This document shows positions 37,039 to 45,289 of a stretch of DNA of 64,000 nucleotides, piece after piece (position 1 is the stretch's first letter; each line of letters opens with the position of its first letter). The DNA lies in NCBI RefSeq assembly GCF_000503775.1, contig NZ_KI629785.1, positions 558,001 through 622,000 of the forward strand, read 5' to 3'. The position numbers and the translations under genes are program-made. The notes below the pieces were generated by a model. The model made no database searches. It saw only the letters and a list, made by a program, of their open reading frames with translations, and was not told the DNA's origin. This stretch comes from Brevibacillus panacihumi W25. GTDB lineage: Bacteria; Bacillota; Bacilli; Brevibacillales; Brevibacillaceae.

Positions 37039-37470
37039 CTACAAATTGAAATCAACCAGTTTTTCAGCGATCTCTCCATACGAGCCCTCTGATTCGGCCA
37101 AGTACGCCTCCCAGCGCTCTTTGCTCCAGACCTCGACCCGGTTGGATACGCCGATGACGACGCATTCCTTTTGAATCGCGGCATGGTCACGCAGATTTTG
37201 GGGTATATTTACCCTTCCCTGCTTGTCCCAGTCGCATTCGGTCGCTCCTGAAAAAAAGAATCGTGTAAAAGCACGAGCGTCTGCTTTGGTAAAAGGCAAT
37301 GTTTTGAGCCGTTCCTCCAGTTGCTTCCATTCGTCCAGCGGGTAGGCAAACAAACAGTGGTCCAAGCCACGGGTCATGACAAAGGAGTTGCCCAGCCCTT
37401 CACGGAACTTCGCGGGGATGGTCAGGCGGCCTTTTTCATCGATGCTATGCTGAAATTCACCCATGAACAT
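37039..37470 (-). CDS. mraZ: Transcriptional regulator MraZ
   Basis: 143 residues from the ATG at 37470, which follows a G-rich site. The N-terminus [19 protein letters not shown] and a second copy with [12 protein letters not shown] show the two AbrB/SpoVT-like swapped-hairpin halves with DxxGR DNA-binding motifs. MraZ binds repeated TGGG-type boxes upstream of its own operon. Four such boxes lie just before this gene, so autoregulation of the dcw operon is likely. Confidence 0.96.
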   Translation of the reverse strand: MFMGEFQHSIDEKGRLTIPAKFREGLGNSFVMTRGLDHCLFAYPLDEWKQLEERLKTLPFTKADARAFTRFFFSGATECDWDKQGRVNIPQNLRDHAAIQKECVVIGVSNRVEVWSKERWEAYLAESEGSYGEIAEKLVDFNL

Positions 37471-37477
37471 GCCCAAT

Positions 37478-37527
37478 CCCCCACTTTCCGATCAAGGGGC
37501 ACCACTTTCCCCCACTTTTCCCCACTT
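37478..37527 (-). promoter_or_regulatory. MraZ operator boxes
   Basis: The minus strand carries AAGTGGGGAA, AAGTGGGGGA and AAGTGGTGCC in exact 10-bp register (37527-37498). A further AAGTGGGGG starts 21 bp after the third. Direct repeats of this type, one helical turn apart, are the known binding sites of MraZ upstream of mraZ. Confidence 0.82.
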
Positions 37528-37542
37528 CGCTACCTATCTGCT

Positions 37543-37548
37543 ATTATA
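37543..37548 (-). promoter_or_regulatory. -10 element of the mraZ (dcw) promoter
   Basis: TATAAT on the minus strand, about 15 bp upstream of the MraZ boxes. No good -35 is visible because a terminator hairpin of ahcY occupies that position. Confidence 0.55.
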
Positions 37549-37550
37549 CA

Positions 37551-37579
37551 AAAAAAAATCCCGCATGTGTATGCAGGAT
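37551..37579 (-). terminator. Intrinsic terminator of ahcY
   Basis: ATCCTGCAT pairs with ATGCGGGAT (one mismatch) across a 4-nt loop, followed by eight U on the minus strand. It abuts the mraZ -10. Confidence 0.85.
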
Positions 37580-37622
37580 TTTTCGTTTCTTTTTTTTCCG
37601 GGAAAAGACGGTTTTCGCGGGA

Positions 37623-38882
37623 CTATTCGACCCAGCTGTCCAGATACGCTTTTTGCTCGTCGGTCAATTTGTCGATGCCGATTCCCAGAGCTTCCAGCTT
37701 GTATTGAGCAACCATCGCATCCAGTTCGTAAGGAACGTTCAGTACTTTTTTACCGATGTTTTTGTATTGCTCGTTCACATAGGCAAGGGACACAGCTTGC
37801 AGCGCGAAGGTCATGTCCATAATCTCCGCTGGATGGCCGTCACCGGCAGCCAGGTTCACGAGGCGGCCTTCTGCCAACAGATACAGTTTTCGACCGTCTG
37901 CCATGACAAATTCTTCGATGTCTTTGCGCACAATGCGCGTGGAAGTCGACATTTCCTTCAATTCCACTTTGTTCACTTCGACATCGAAGTGGCCTGCGTT
38001 GGACAGGATTGCGCCATCTTTCATCACTTCAAAATGCTCTTTGCGAATCACGTCGCGGTTTCCAGTTACGGTCACGAAGTAATCGCCGTGTTTTGCCGCT
38101 TCGCTCATCGGCATTACTTCAAAGCCGTCCATATAGGCTTCTACCGCTTTGATCGCGTCGATTTCGGTGACGATGACTTTTGCGCCCAAGCCTTTTGCAC
38201 GCATTGCCACACCTTTTCCGCACCAGCCGTAGCCAACGACCACAACCGTTTTACCGGCAACAACCAGGTTTGTCGTACGGTTGATGCCATCCCAGACGGA
38301 TTGGCCTGTACCGTAACGGTTGTCGAACAAGTATTTGCAGAAAGCATCGTTTACCGCTACCATTGGGAATTCCAGCTTGCCTTCTTTTTCGAGGGCTTTC
38401 AGACGCAGGATCCCTGTTGTCGTCTCTTCCGCACCACCGCGCACTTGCGCCAGCAGATCGCGACGCTCGCTGTGCAGGATGGTCACCAAATCGCCGCCGT
38501 CATCGATGATCAGGTCAGGGCGAGTTTCCAGCGTTTTGATCAGATGGTCTTTGTATTCGGCTGGATCTGGATTGTACTTCGCAAATACGCGAATGCCATC
38601 CTCTACCAGCGCTGCGCAGACATCATCCTGTGTAGACAAGGGGTTAGAGCCTGTGATCGTTACTTCAGCGCCCCCAGCTTGCACCACTTTCGCCAGGTAA
38701 GCAGTCTTGGCTTCCAGGTGAAGGGAGATCGCCACTTTCAGTCCGGCAAACGGCTTTTCTTTTTCAAAGCGTTCGCGAATGCGGTTCAGAACGGGCATAT
38801 GTTCCTTTACCCAGTCGATTTTCAGATGGCCATTATGAGCCAGTCCCATATCTTTTACAATGCTTTCCTCTACACTGTTCAC
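37623..38882 (-). CDS. ahcY: S-adenosylhomocysteinase, short archaeal/Thermotoga type
   Basis: 419 residues from the GTG at 38882, which has AAGGAGG upstream; an ATG at 38903 has no ribosome site. The NAD-binding loop GYGWCGKGVAMRAKGLGA and the substrate-site text DDGGDLVTILH, NRYGTGQSVWDGI and SNAGHFDVEV identify the family. It lacks the C-terminal K-P-x-x-Y-R-Y found in the long bacterial and eukaryal enzymes and ends at LDSWVE. It reversibly splits S-adenosylhomocysteine (or, in some archaea, S-inosylhomocysteine) into homocysteine and the nucleoside. Bacillus species normally use the Pfs/LuxS route instead. It lies between the LysR gene and mraZ. Confidence 0.93.
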   Translation of the reverse strand: MNSVEESIVKDMGLAHNGHLKIDWVKEHMPVLNRIRERFEKEKPFAGLKVAISLHLEAKTAYLAKVVQAGGAEVTITGSNPLSTQDDVCAALVEDGIRVFAKYNPDPAEYKDHLIKTLETRPDLIIDDGGDLVTILHSERRDLLAQVRGGAEETTTGILRLKALEKEGKLEFPMVAVNDAFCKYLFDNRYGTGQSVWDGINRTTNLVVAGKTVVVVGYGWCGKGVAMRAKGLGAKVIVTEIDAIKAVEAYMDGFEVMPMSEAAKHGDYFVTVTGNRDVIRKEHFEVMKDGAILSNAGHFDVEVNKVELKEMSTSTRIVRKDIEEFVMADGRKLYLLAEGRLVNLAAGDGHPAEIMDMTFALQAVSLAYVNEQYKNIGKKVLNVPYELDAMVAQYKLEALGIGIDKLTDEQKAYLDSWVE

Positions 38883-38982
38883 GGTAATATGAACCTCCTT
38901 CATCTCAAAAACAGCTTAGTCTCTATCATATCATACGCAACTTCTGCCATCATCTGTTTTTCCTCTTGTAGCCAATTCGAAG

Positions 38983-39900
38983 TTAAAGAGCATTCTTCCG
39001 TGTACGGTTCGTTCTGTCCAAATCTCCCGTTTTCAGCAAATCGATAAAATAGCGCATCGCCTGCGGCATCCACTTTTTCTGGTGGTACACAAGCTGACGG
39101 TAGACCCGAACCTCCGGGTGGGTAAACGGAAGAATGATCAATGTTCCGTTCTTCACTTCTTCTTTAACCGTGATTTTGGGGACGAGGGCAATCCCGAGAT
39201 CGTACGTGACACATTGCTTGATCGCTTCCATGCTCCCGAATTCCAGCGAAGAGTGGACGGCTGCATTGGCTTTGCGCAGGACGTTTTCCATGATGATGCG
39301 GTAGCTGCAGCCTTCTTCCGTGAAGATCCAGTTCTCTCCGGAAAAATCTTCTGCGACCACCTTGTGAGCCTGCTCCAAACGATGGCCTGGCGCTGCGATC
39401 ACCACCAGTTCTTCTTCCCCCAAATTCAGACAGACCAGATCAGGATGCTCCTGCCATCGATCCAGAATAAAGGCAAAATCATACGCACCCTCCTTCACCC
39501 CTTGCCGCAGCTCATTGCAAATCCCGGGATGCAAAAGCACGCGCATTTTCGGTTGCTCCTGGCGAAATTTTTGCAGGTAGGGAGGCAGGTAAAAAGCTGC
39601 CAATGATTCAACGGTCCCAATCGTCAGCGTGCCTGCCAATTGAGCCTGATCCGAGAGCTGCCCCCTCGCCTCATCCAGAATGGAAAGCAGCTGCTCACTG
39701 TAGGCAAGCAGCACTTCGCCAGCTTGAGTCGGCCTTATTTTTCGCCCCCAGCGTTCAAACAGAACCACCCCAAACTCATTCTCCAGGTTCTGGATCTGCG
39801 TGGTGATGCTGGATTGCGCATAGCCCAAAACCTCTGCGGCACGGGTGAAGCTTTGCCATTTGGCTACTTCCCGAAAGGTTTGCAAATAGCGAGTATCCAT
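38983..39900 (-). CDS. LysR family transcriptional regulator
   Basis: 305 residues from the ATG at 39900. The N-terminal winged helix-turn-helix has the standard pattern (MDTRYLQTFREVAKWQSFTRAAEVLGYAQSS), followed by a linker helix and a two-lobed effector domain. It is divergent from the permease gene at 40022. A dyad TATCT-N8-AGATA lies between them, so it very likely controls the permease and itself. The co-inducer is unknown; amino acids such as methionine are plausible given the YjeH-like permease. Confidence 0.92.
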   Translation of the reverse strand: MDTRYLQTFREVAKWQSFTRAAEVLGYAQSSITTQIQNLENEFGVVLFERWGRKIRPTQAGEVLLAYSEQLLSILDEARGQLSDQAQLAGTLTIGTVESLAAFYLPPYLQKFRQEQPKMRVLLHPGICNELRQGVKEGAYDFAFILDRWQEHPDLVCLNLGEEELVVIAAPGHRLEQAHKVVAEDFSGENWIFTEEGCSYRIIMENVLRKANAAVHSSLEFGSMEAIKQCVTYDLGIALVPKITVKEEVKNGTLIILPFTHPEVRVYRQLVYHQKKWMPQAMRYFIDLLKTGDLDRTNRTRKNAL

Positions 39901-39938
39901 CCTCTCCCTCTTTTCGAATCGGATTTTTCGATTGAATA

Positions 39939-39956
39939 TATCTGTAATTATAGATA
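39939..39956. promoter_or_regulatory. LysR-type operator dyad
   Basis: TATCT-GTAATTAT-AGATA is a perfect 5-bp dyad containing the T-N11-A core typical of LysR sites, centred in the divergent intergenic region. Confidence 0.6.
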
Positions 39957-40021
39957 ACACTGATCCCAATGTCTATGCTACGCTATTTCCAACCTTTTAT
40001 GAAAAGAGCGAGGGAACGAAA

Positions 40022-41299
40022 ATGAAACCTAGCGTTGCAACTTCAACAAGCCTGACCAAAACCTTGGGACTGCAGCAGATCATTGCCTTGTACATCGGCT
40101 CTGTGCTCGGTTCCGGCGTGCTGCTGATCCCCGGTCTGGCTGCGGAAATCGCGGGCCCGGCCTCGATTCTGGCCTGGCTGCTGATGTCCATACTGGTGCT
40201 TCCGATGGGCGTCACGATGGGCCTGCTGTCAGCCCGTTATCCCAGCTCAGGGGGCGTCTCTTCGTTTGTCCAAACCGCGTACGGCGAACGCTTCGGCAAC
40301 ATGGTCGGTTGGTTTTTTCTGCTCTCCGTCCCGCTTGGCGCACCCATTCTCAGTATGATCGGCTCTCATTATATCGCCATCCTCTTCAACTGGAGCGACT
40401 GGCAGGTTACCCTATGTGCCGGCATGATCCTGCTGTCGGTTCTCTGGATGAACACCATGGGTCTGAAAGTAGCTGGGCGCGTACAGACGATTGTCGTGTC
40501 CCTGATTGTGTCCATCCTGATTCTGGCGATCGTGGCCGCGGTTCCTCATGCTTCCGGTGCCAACTTCACCCCTTTTGTTCCACACGGCTGGCTCAGTGTG
40601 ATTCAGGCAGCGGTATTGATGTTCTGGTGCTTTATCGGCTGGGAAGCGGTCACCCATCTGTCAGGCGAGATGGTGGATCCTCGTAACGCGATTCGCGGTG
40701 TTTTCTGGAGTGCAGGCATCATTGCCCTGTTGTACTTCCTGGTTGCCTTGATGACGGTCGCAACACACAGCTACGGAAACGACCTCACAGCCGCTTCACT
40801 CAGCCGCATGATCCAGCTTTCCCTCGGACCTGTAGGCGGTTGGTTCGTAGCGCTGATCGCCCTGTTTATTTGCATCGCTTCAGCCAATGTGTATGTAGGA
40901 GCGGCTTCGCGCATCGCGTATTCCCTGTCTCAAAAGGGATTCGCCCCGCGCTGGTTTGGGATTCTCCACCCACAGCGCCGAACGCCCATAGGGGGACTGG
41001 CATTTTTGAGCATCTGCTTCGTTCTCGTTCTGACGGCACTTCAGCTCCAACTCGTCAACTTGTCGAGCCTTATCGCACTCCCCAACGCCACCTTTATCGC
41101 GACGTATATCGGGGGATGCTTAGCCGGGATCAAGCTTTTGCGCGACAATCGCATCGGTAGGATCGCTTCGTGGATATCGCTGATTTTTACCGTGGGCTTG
41201 TACCCTTTCCTCGGTTGGCCTGCGCTCTATCCACTCGCAATCGCTGCGGCACTGTTTTTTATAGGAAGAAAGAAGCTGCCTTCGCATATGGATCAATAA
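40022..41299 (+). CDS. APC-family amino acid permease, YjeH-like
   Basis: 425 residues from the ATG at 40022, behind GAGGGA. About 12 membrane segments follow. The first contains the APC substrate motif GSVLGSGVLLIPG, and YPSSGGVSSFVQTAYG and FWCFIGWEAVTHLSGEM resemble E. coli YjeH, an exporter of methionine and branched-chain amino acids. It is divergent from a LysR regulator with a shared operator. Export or import cannot be told from sequence. It ends before a bidirectional terminator. Confidence 0.85.
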   Translation: MKPSVATSTSLTKTLGLQQIIALYIGSVLGSGVLLIPGLAAEIAGPASILAWLLMSILVLPMGVTMGLLSARYPSSGGVSSFVQTAYGERFGNMVGWFFLLSVPLGAPILSMIGSHYIAILFNWSDWQVTLCAGMILLSVLWMNTMGLKVAGRVQTIVVSLIVSILILAIVAAVPHASGANFTPFVPHGWLSVIQAAVLMFWCFIGWEAVTHLSGEMVDPRNAIRGVFWSAGIIALLYFLVALMTVATHSYGNDLTAASLSRMIQLSLGPVGGWFVALIALFICIASANVYVGAASRIAYSLSQKGFAPRWFGILHPQRRTPIGGLAFLSICFVLVLTALQLQLVNLSSLIALPNATFIATYIGGCLAGIKLLRDNRIGRIASWISLIFTVGLYPFLGWPALYPLAIAAALFFIGRKKLPSHMDQ

Positions 41300-41321
41300 G
41301 GGCGAGTAGTAGTATGAACGC

Positions 41322-41377
41322 AAAAAGGCGGAACCACTTGTAGAGCATTCTACATTCGGTTCCGCCTCATTTTTTTG
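41322..41377. terminator. Bidirectional terminator between permease and SLH gene
   Basis: GGCGGAACC pairs with GGTTCCGCC, with an inner GTAGA/TCTAC pair. A runs flank the left and T runs the right side. Confidence 0.88.
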
Positions 41378-41382
41378 CCGTA

Positions 41383-42435
41383 TTATTCGTCTTTTCCGAT
41401 CAATTGAAACGTTTTGCCGTCTGTCGATGAGAAATAGAAGGTGCGGTCGACGCTGCCTCCCAGTTCACCGGAGTAGTACTGCACGGTCATGCGGTACTTG
41501 CCGTTTCCGATTTTGGCGTAATAGGTCAGCTCATTGAACTGGGGAAAGCGCACGTAATCATAGACCTCATAATTCATGAAGGAAAAATGCTCGCGCAAAA
41601 ACTGAGTGCTTGCCGGCAAATTATTCTTCTGCACGTAGCTGACCAATTCGTCATAGCGGCGGATGCGTTGTTTGTCCATCACATCCTCTATGAATGAAGC
41701 GACGGTCTTCCGCATGCCCTGTTTCTCTTCCTCGCTCACCTGACCGGGGAACAAATCCCCGATCTGCTGGGACAGACGCGAAATCAGAACGACAGCCTGC
41801 GCTCGGCTAATCTTCTCATGCGCTCGGAACGTCCCATCCGGATAGCCAGTAATGATCCCCAGCTTGTACGCCGGGTAGACGGTCATGACTTGATACTCCT
41901 CCTCTACAGGAAGGTCGGAGAAAAAGCGGGATTTCGTTCCCCGGTATTTCTCCCCTTCTGACTGATGTCCCAATGCCGCGAGCATCAGTCTCGCTCCCTC
42001 CAACCGATCGAGGGGCTCTGTCGGCTTTCCGGACGGAATGATCCCGGCGCTGAGCAGATGGGCATAGGTCCCATAGGACCACCGTCCCTCCGCTTTCGAC
42101 AAGTAGGTTTCACGTGCAAAAGAATCGGGTTCATGCCCTTTAAAAGGAGGGATCACCCGCTCGATCATGACGAGAAACTCTTCTTGTGAGATTGTCTGCT
42201 CGGGACGGAAGCTTCCGTCCGGAAAACCGCGAATCAGTCCTCTTTTATTCGCTTCCACAATTTCTCGGGAAGCCCAATGTCCATTCATATCTGTAAAAGA
42301 AACAGCAGACGCAGCTGCAATCATTCGAGCCTCTGCCGCGCTGACACTTCCGAATGCCGTACCTGCCAGAGCGATCGAGAGCACAAGCGTCTTTATGATG
42401 AATCGTCTGCCAAGTTGTCGCAATTTCATCTGCAC
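41383..42435 (-). CDS. Secreted SLH-domain surface protein
   Basis: 350 residues, GTG start with GGGGAG upstream. A signal peptide covers about residues 1-35 (basic start, hydrophobic core, ASA-like cleavage region SVSAAEA). Three SLH repeats follow: FTDMNGHWASREIV with GLIRGFPDGSFRPEQTISQEEF, a weaker central one, and YKLGIITGYPDGTFRAHEKISRAQA. SLH domains bind pyruvylated wall polymer and hold proteins in the S-layer. The C-terminal 120 residues form a charged helix and a beta-rich domain of unknown type. Position between the permease and bshC gives no role. Confidence 0.88.
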   Translation of the reverse strand: MQMKLRQLGRRFIIKTLVLSIALAGTAFGSVSAAEARMIAAASAVSFTDMNGHWASREIVEANKRGLIRGFPDGSFRPEQTISQEEFLVMIERVIPPFKGHEPDSFARETYLSKAEGRWSYGTYAHLLSAGIIPSGKPTEPLDRLEGARLMLAALGHQSEGEKYRGTKSRFFSDLPVEEEYQVMTVYPAYKLGIITGYPDGTFRAHEKISRAQAVVLISRLSQQIGDLFPGQVSEEEKQGMRKTVASFIEDVMDKQRIRRYDELVSYVQKNNLPASTQFLREHFSFMNYEVYDYVRFPQFNELTYYAKIGNGKYRMTVQYYSGELGGSVDRTFYFSSTDGKTFQLIGKDE

Positions 42436-42539
42436 TGGATCATCTCCCCTTCCACAGGCATCTCCTGTACTGGGTTTGACGCAGATATTGTCGAGAATGT
42501 TTCAGCATATTAGCAGGAAATGATATCCAAAAGATCAGG

Positions 42540-44162
42540 TTACAGGTGAAAAACCTGATGACGTCCGTCATGAGTAAACGGAGCATGCACCAGCCGGTCG
42601 ACAAGAGACAAGCCGTATTTATTGGCGTAGGAAAAAAAGGAGATCTTTCTTTCCTGCAATCCGCCCTCCGGCAAAAGATTTGCCTCCAAGCGCCAAATGC
42701 GGTGCTGATCTGTGTCCTCACGCTCTTGAAGGGAACGGGTCAGGCGCTGTTCCAAAAAGTCGACCTGTCCAAGCAAGATTGACAGATTTTTGTCAGCTAT
42801 CCCCCGAAGTCCCCCGTCCAGCCGGACAACGTCCTCTACCAACGGTCGATACAGATCCAGAAGCGATTCCCGTACATGGGTAAAGCGCTCATCCAGCGGC
42901 CGCTGTTCCCTCGTCTTCATTTGCGCTTCTTTCCATGCCTCTTCTTGGCCCAGCACCTGTGAAATGTCCAGGTCAAAACCGGCGAGCAGTCTTTCTAGCG
43001 CTCCCTCCAACAACGTGACCGAGATGCGCGGCAAGACAATGGGCATTTGCATGTCGAGTGCAGCGAAGATTTCCCGATAGAAGGCCCAATACGCAACTTC
43101 TCCAGCCCCCCCGACAAAGGCAAGCGTTGGAAACAGATGCTCCTGCATCAGACCGCGCGTCACGACATTGGCGCTGAAGCGTTGCGGCGCATCCTCTGCC
43201 AGCTTCAGCAGCTCCTCGCGCGAGTACGTACATCGCCTGTTGACAAAACGATCTCCATATCGCTCCAGAAGCAAGCGTTCTCCCCCTTCATAAAGGAAAA
43301 GATTTGCCTGATGCTCCCCCACCTCCAGCTGCAAGGGGTATCCTGCGTCTGCAATTCGGGTCGCTGCGTCTGTCAACAGATGAGAGATCTGCTCATTTTT
43401 CGCGATTACCTTTTGAAAGATCGGCTGCTCCAGCTCCCGAATATACGGCGACGAGGACTCCACCAGCACCAGTCCGTGTTTGCCGAACAACTGCGCGAGA
43501 AGACGCGCGAACCACTCCACGGGTGTCCGGGAAGTGGAGGCTGTCGCTTGCAGCAAACTGCGGATTTGCGCAGTATGCACGGTCTCCGGATGTCCGTCGA
43601 AAAACGACTGGAGAAAAGCTTCGACGGCTGCTGCATCCAACGTCACATCACTCGCCGAAAAACGACCTTTTTTACTCAGCTTCATTCTTTCTTTGTGCAA
43701 GCGCCTTTCTTTTTCACTCAACCAAAAGACGTGGTCGATCTCGTCCAAATCATGATCTTCGCCCGCGATCCAAAAGACGGGGATGACCTCTACCTCGAGC
43801 TCCTGTGAAAGCTTTTGCGCGGCTTGAATCAAATGGACGGCTTTATAGATCGTGTAGAGTGGACCCGTCAGCACTCCTGCCTGTTGTCCGCCGATGACCA
43901 CATAGGCATCCGGTTTTTTTAGCGTATTGATTCGTTGGAGAGCTTCTTCGTGATTTCCGATATCCTGATTATAGGTATATAATCCTTCCGTCAGCTTCTC
44001 GCGATGGGAAAAAGTTCGTCCGCGCAGCCATTCCAGTCGTTCCCGATAGGATTCGCTTCGGTATGGCTTATAGGCAAAAAAGGAAACCGCGGATTCCTTT
44101 CCCTCCTGGTAGTCCTGTGTCAGCCGATTGGCTAACGGAAGTGCTATATGATCAACATTCAT
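42540..44162 (-). CDS. bshC: Bacillithiol biosynthesis cysteine-adding enzyme BshC
   Basis: 540 residues, typical for the family. The N-terminal nucleotide-binding domain shows VIGGQQAGVLTGPLYTIYKA and PVFWIAGEDHDLDEIDHV; a long central coiled coil and a second domain follow (FVGGAGEVAYW, RISVTLLEG). BshC adds cysteine to GlcN-malate to finish bacillithiol, the major low-molecular-weight thiol of Bacillales. In B. subtilis it is yllA, directly upstream of mraZ. Here about 5 kb of other genes is inserted. Confidence 0.95.
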   Translation of the reverse strand: MNVDHIALPLANRLTQDYQEGKESAVSFFAYKPYRSESYRERLEWLRGRTFSHREKLTEGLYTYNQDIGNHEEALQRINTLKKPDAYVVIGGQQAGVLTGPLYTIYKAVHLIQAAQKLSQELEVEVIPVFWIAGEDHDLDEIDHVFWLSEKERRLHKERMKLSKKGRFSASDVTLDAAAVEAFLQSFFDGHPETVHTAQIRSLLQATASTSRTPVEWFARLLAQLFGKHGLVLVESSSPYIRELEQPIFQKVIAKNEQISHLLTDAATRIADAGYPLQLEVGEHQANLFLYEGGERLLLERYGDRFVNRRCTYSREELLKLAEDAPQRFSANVVTRGLMQEHLFPTLAFVGGAGEVAYWAFYREIFAALDMQMPIVLPRISVTLLEGALERLLAGFDLDISQVLGQEEAWKEAQMKTREQRPLDERFTHVRESLLDLYRPLVEDVVRLDGGLRGIADKNLSILLGQVDFLEQRLTRSLQEREDTDQHRIWRLEANLLPEGGLQERKISFFSYANKYGLSLVDRLVHAPFTHDGRHQVFHL

Positions 44163-44223
44163 GACATGCTCACCTTTCTTAGGGCCGTGTTCTTTTGCAA
44201 ATTATATCATGCTCCCTCCCATG

Positions 44224-44255
44224 AAAAAACAAAACAACCCATATCAATGGGTTGT
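44224..44255 (-). terminator. Intrinsic terminator of the XRE-cupin gene
   Basis: ACAACCCAT pairs perfectly with ATGGGTTGT across 4 nt, followed by TTTGTTTTTT on the minus strand. Confidence 0.85.
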
Positions 44256-44277
44256 CAAAGTGTAAGGTAGAATTCTT

Positions 44278-44835
44278 TTAAAATTGCGGCGGCGTCACGG
44301 ACCAGATCAAAACGGCTTCGGTTTCGCCGCAATTTTCGACGGAATGGTTCTTGGCACTGTCGAAGGAAATGCTGTCGCCAGCCTCCAGAACGTGCTCTTC
44401 ATCATTGAAACGGGCCACAACACTTCCCGTAATGACGGTAAAGCATTCCTCACCCTCGGTTTGCACGAATTTGTCTACGGCCATTTCACCTGGCTTGAGA
44501 CGGACTTCCAGCATCCCGAGTTTTGCGCTTCCTCCCATAGAGAGCAGCGAATAGGTACCGGTAGATTCGGGAAACACTAATTGTCTGCGCTTATGTTGCC
44601 TTGCGACATGCACCTGTTTTTGATCGATGTCCTCAAAAAAATGAATAATGGGGGATTCGAGGGCTTTTGTAATTTTCCACAGGGAGTCCAAAGACGGTTG
44701 TGAAATCCCCCTCTCCACTTGACTGAGCAGCCCTTTGCTTAACCCGGTTTTGTTCGCCATGATTTCCAGGGTAAAGCCGCGCTCTTTCCGAATCATACGT
44801 ATCTTGTGTCCGATGGTCTCGATGGGAAGTCGCAT
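44278..44835 (-). CDS. XRE family regulator with C-terminal cupin
   Basis: 185 residues. The first 65 form an HTH-XRE domain (IGHKIRMIRKERGFTLEIMANKTGLSKGLLSQVERG). Residues about 110-180 form a cupin barrel (MAVDKFVQTEGEECFTVITGSV, then LEAGDSISFDSAKNHSVENCG). This is the PuuR/YdcN-like layout in which the cupin senses a small metabolite. It lies between bshC and DUF3397, and its target is not evident. Confidence 0.9.
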   Translation of the reverse strand: MRLPIETIGHKIRMIRKERGFTLEIMANKTGLSKGLLSQVERGISQPSLDSLWKITKALESPIIHFFEDIDQKQVHVARQHKRRQLVFPESTGTYSLLSMGGSAKLGMLEVRLKPGEMAVDKFVQTEGEECFTVITGSVVARFNDEEHVLEAGDSISFDSAKNHSVENCGETEAVLIWSVTPPQF

Positions 44836-44890
44836 ATTTCCAACCTTCTTTCTTTATCGGAATAGAAACGATTATGTATGTCACCGGTGT

Positions 44891-45289
44891 TTATACGACG
44901 CTCATTGTCTTGAAAATGCCCGTCGTAATCAACACTACGTAGATGAGTCCAAACCAGAGAAACGACAAACGCCACACGGAAAAACCAATCTTGCCAAGGG
45001 ACAGCTTTCCCTTCCAGCGCACTTGAATCCAGCCAAGCAAAGCGATGAAGACTAGGTAAAAGCAAACGATCCACCACCAGGCAGACATGGCCTCTGGCCA
45101 GATCTCGCCATAGGCGACCACAACCGAACGAATCAACAAAAGATTCGTGATATTCACTGCCCACCTGGCCGCCAACCGCTTGTCCCGCTTCCAGACCCAC
45201 ATCAGATAATAGACGATCGGGAAACCCAGGAATGGTATGACGGTGAGTGTACCCCATAAGTAGGACCAGACATTTGCCACAAAGGTCAT
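44891..45289 (-). CDS. DUF3397 membrane protein
   Basis: 132 residues with four hydrophobic segments spread through the length. It belongs to the DUF3397 family of small Bacillales membrane proteins that often accompany panE and bshC. The ATG overlaps the last codons of panE by 4 bp, so it is co-translated. No catalytic motif is seen and the function is unknown. Confidence 0.82.
   Translation of the reverse strand: MTFVANVWSYLWGTLTVIPFLGFPIVYYLMWVWKRDKRLAARWAVNITNLLLIRSVVVAYGEIWPEAMSAWWWIVCFYLVFIALLGWIQVRWKGKLSLGKIGFSVWRLSFLWFGLIYVVLITTGIFKTMSVV

Noticed and set aside
37653..39047. Plus-strand open frame of 464 codons
   Set aside because: Antisense to ahcY, whose family identity is certain.
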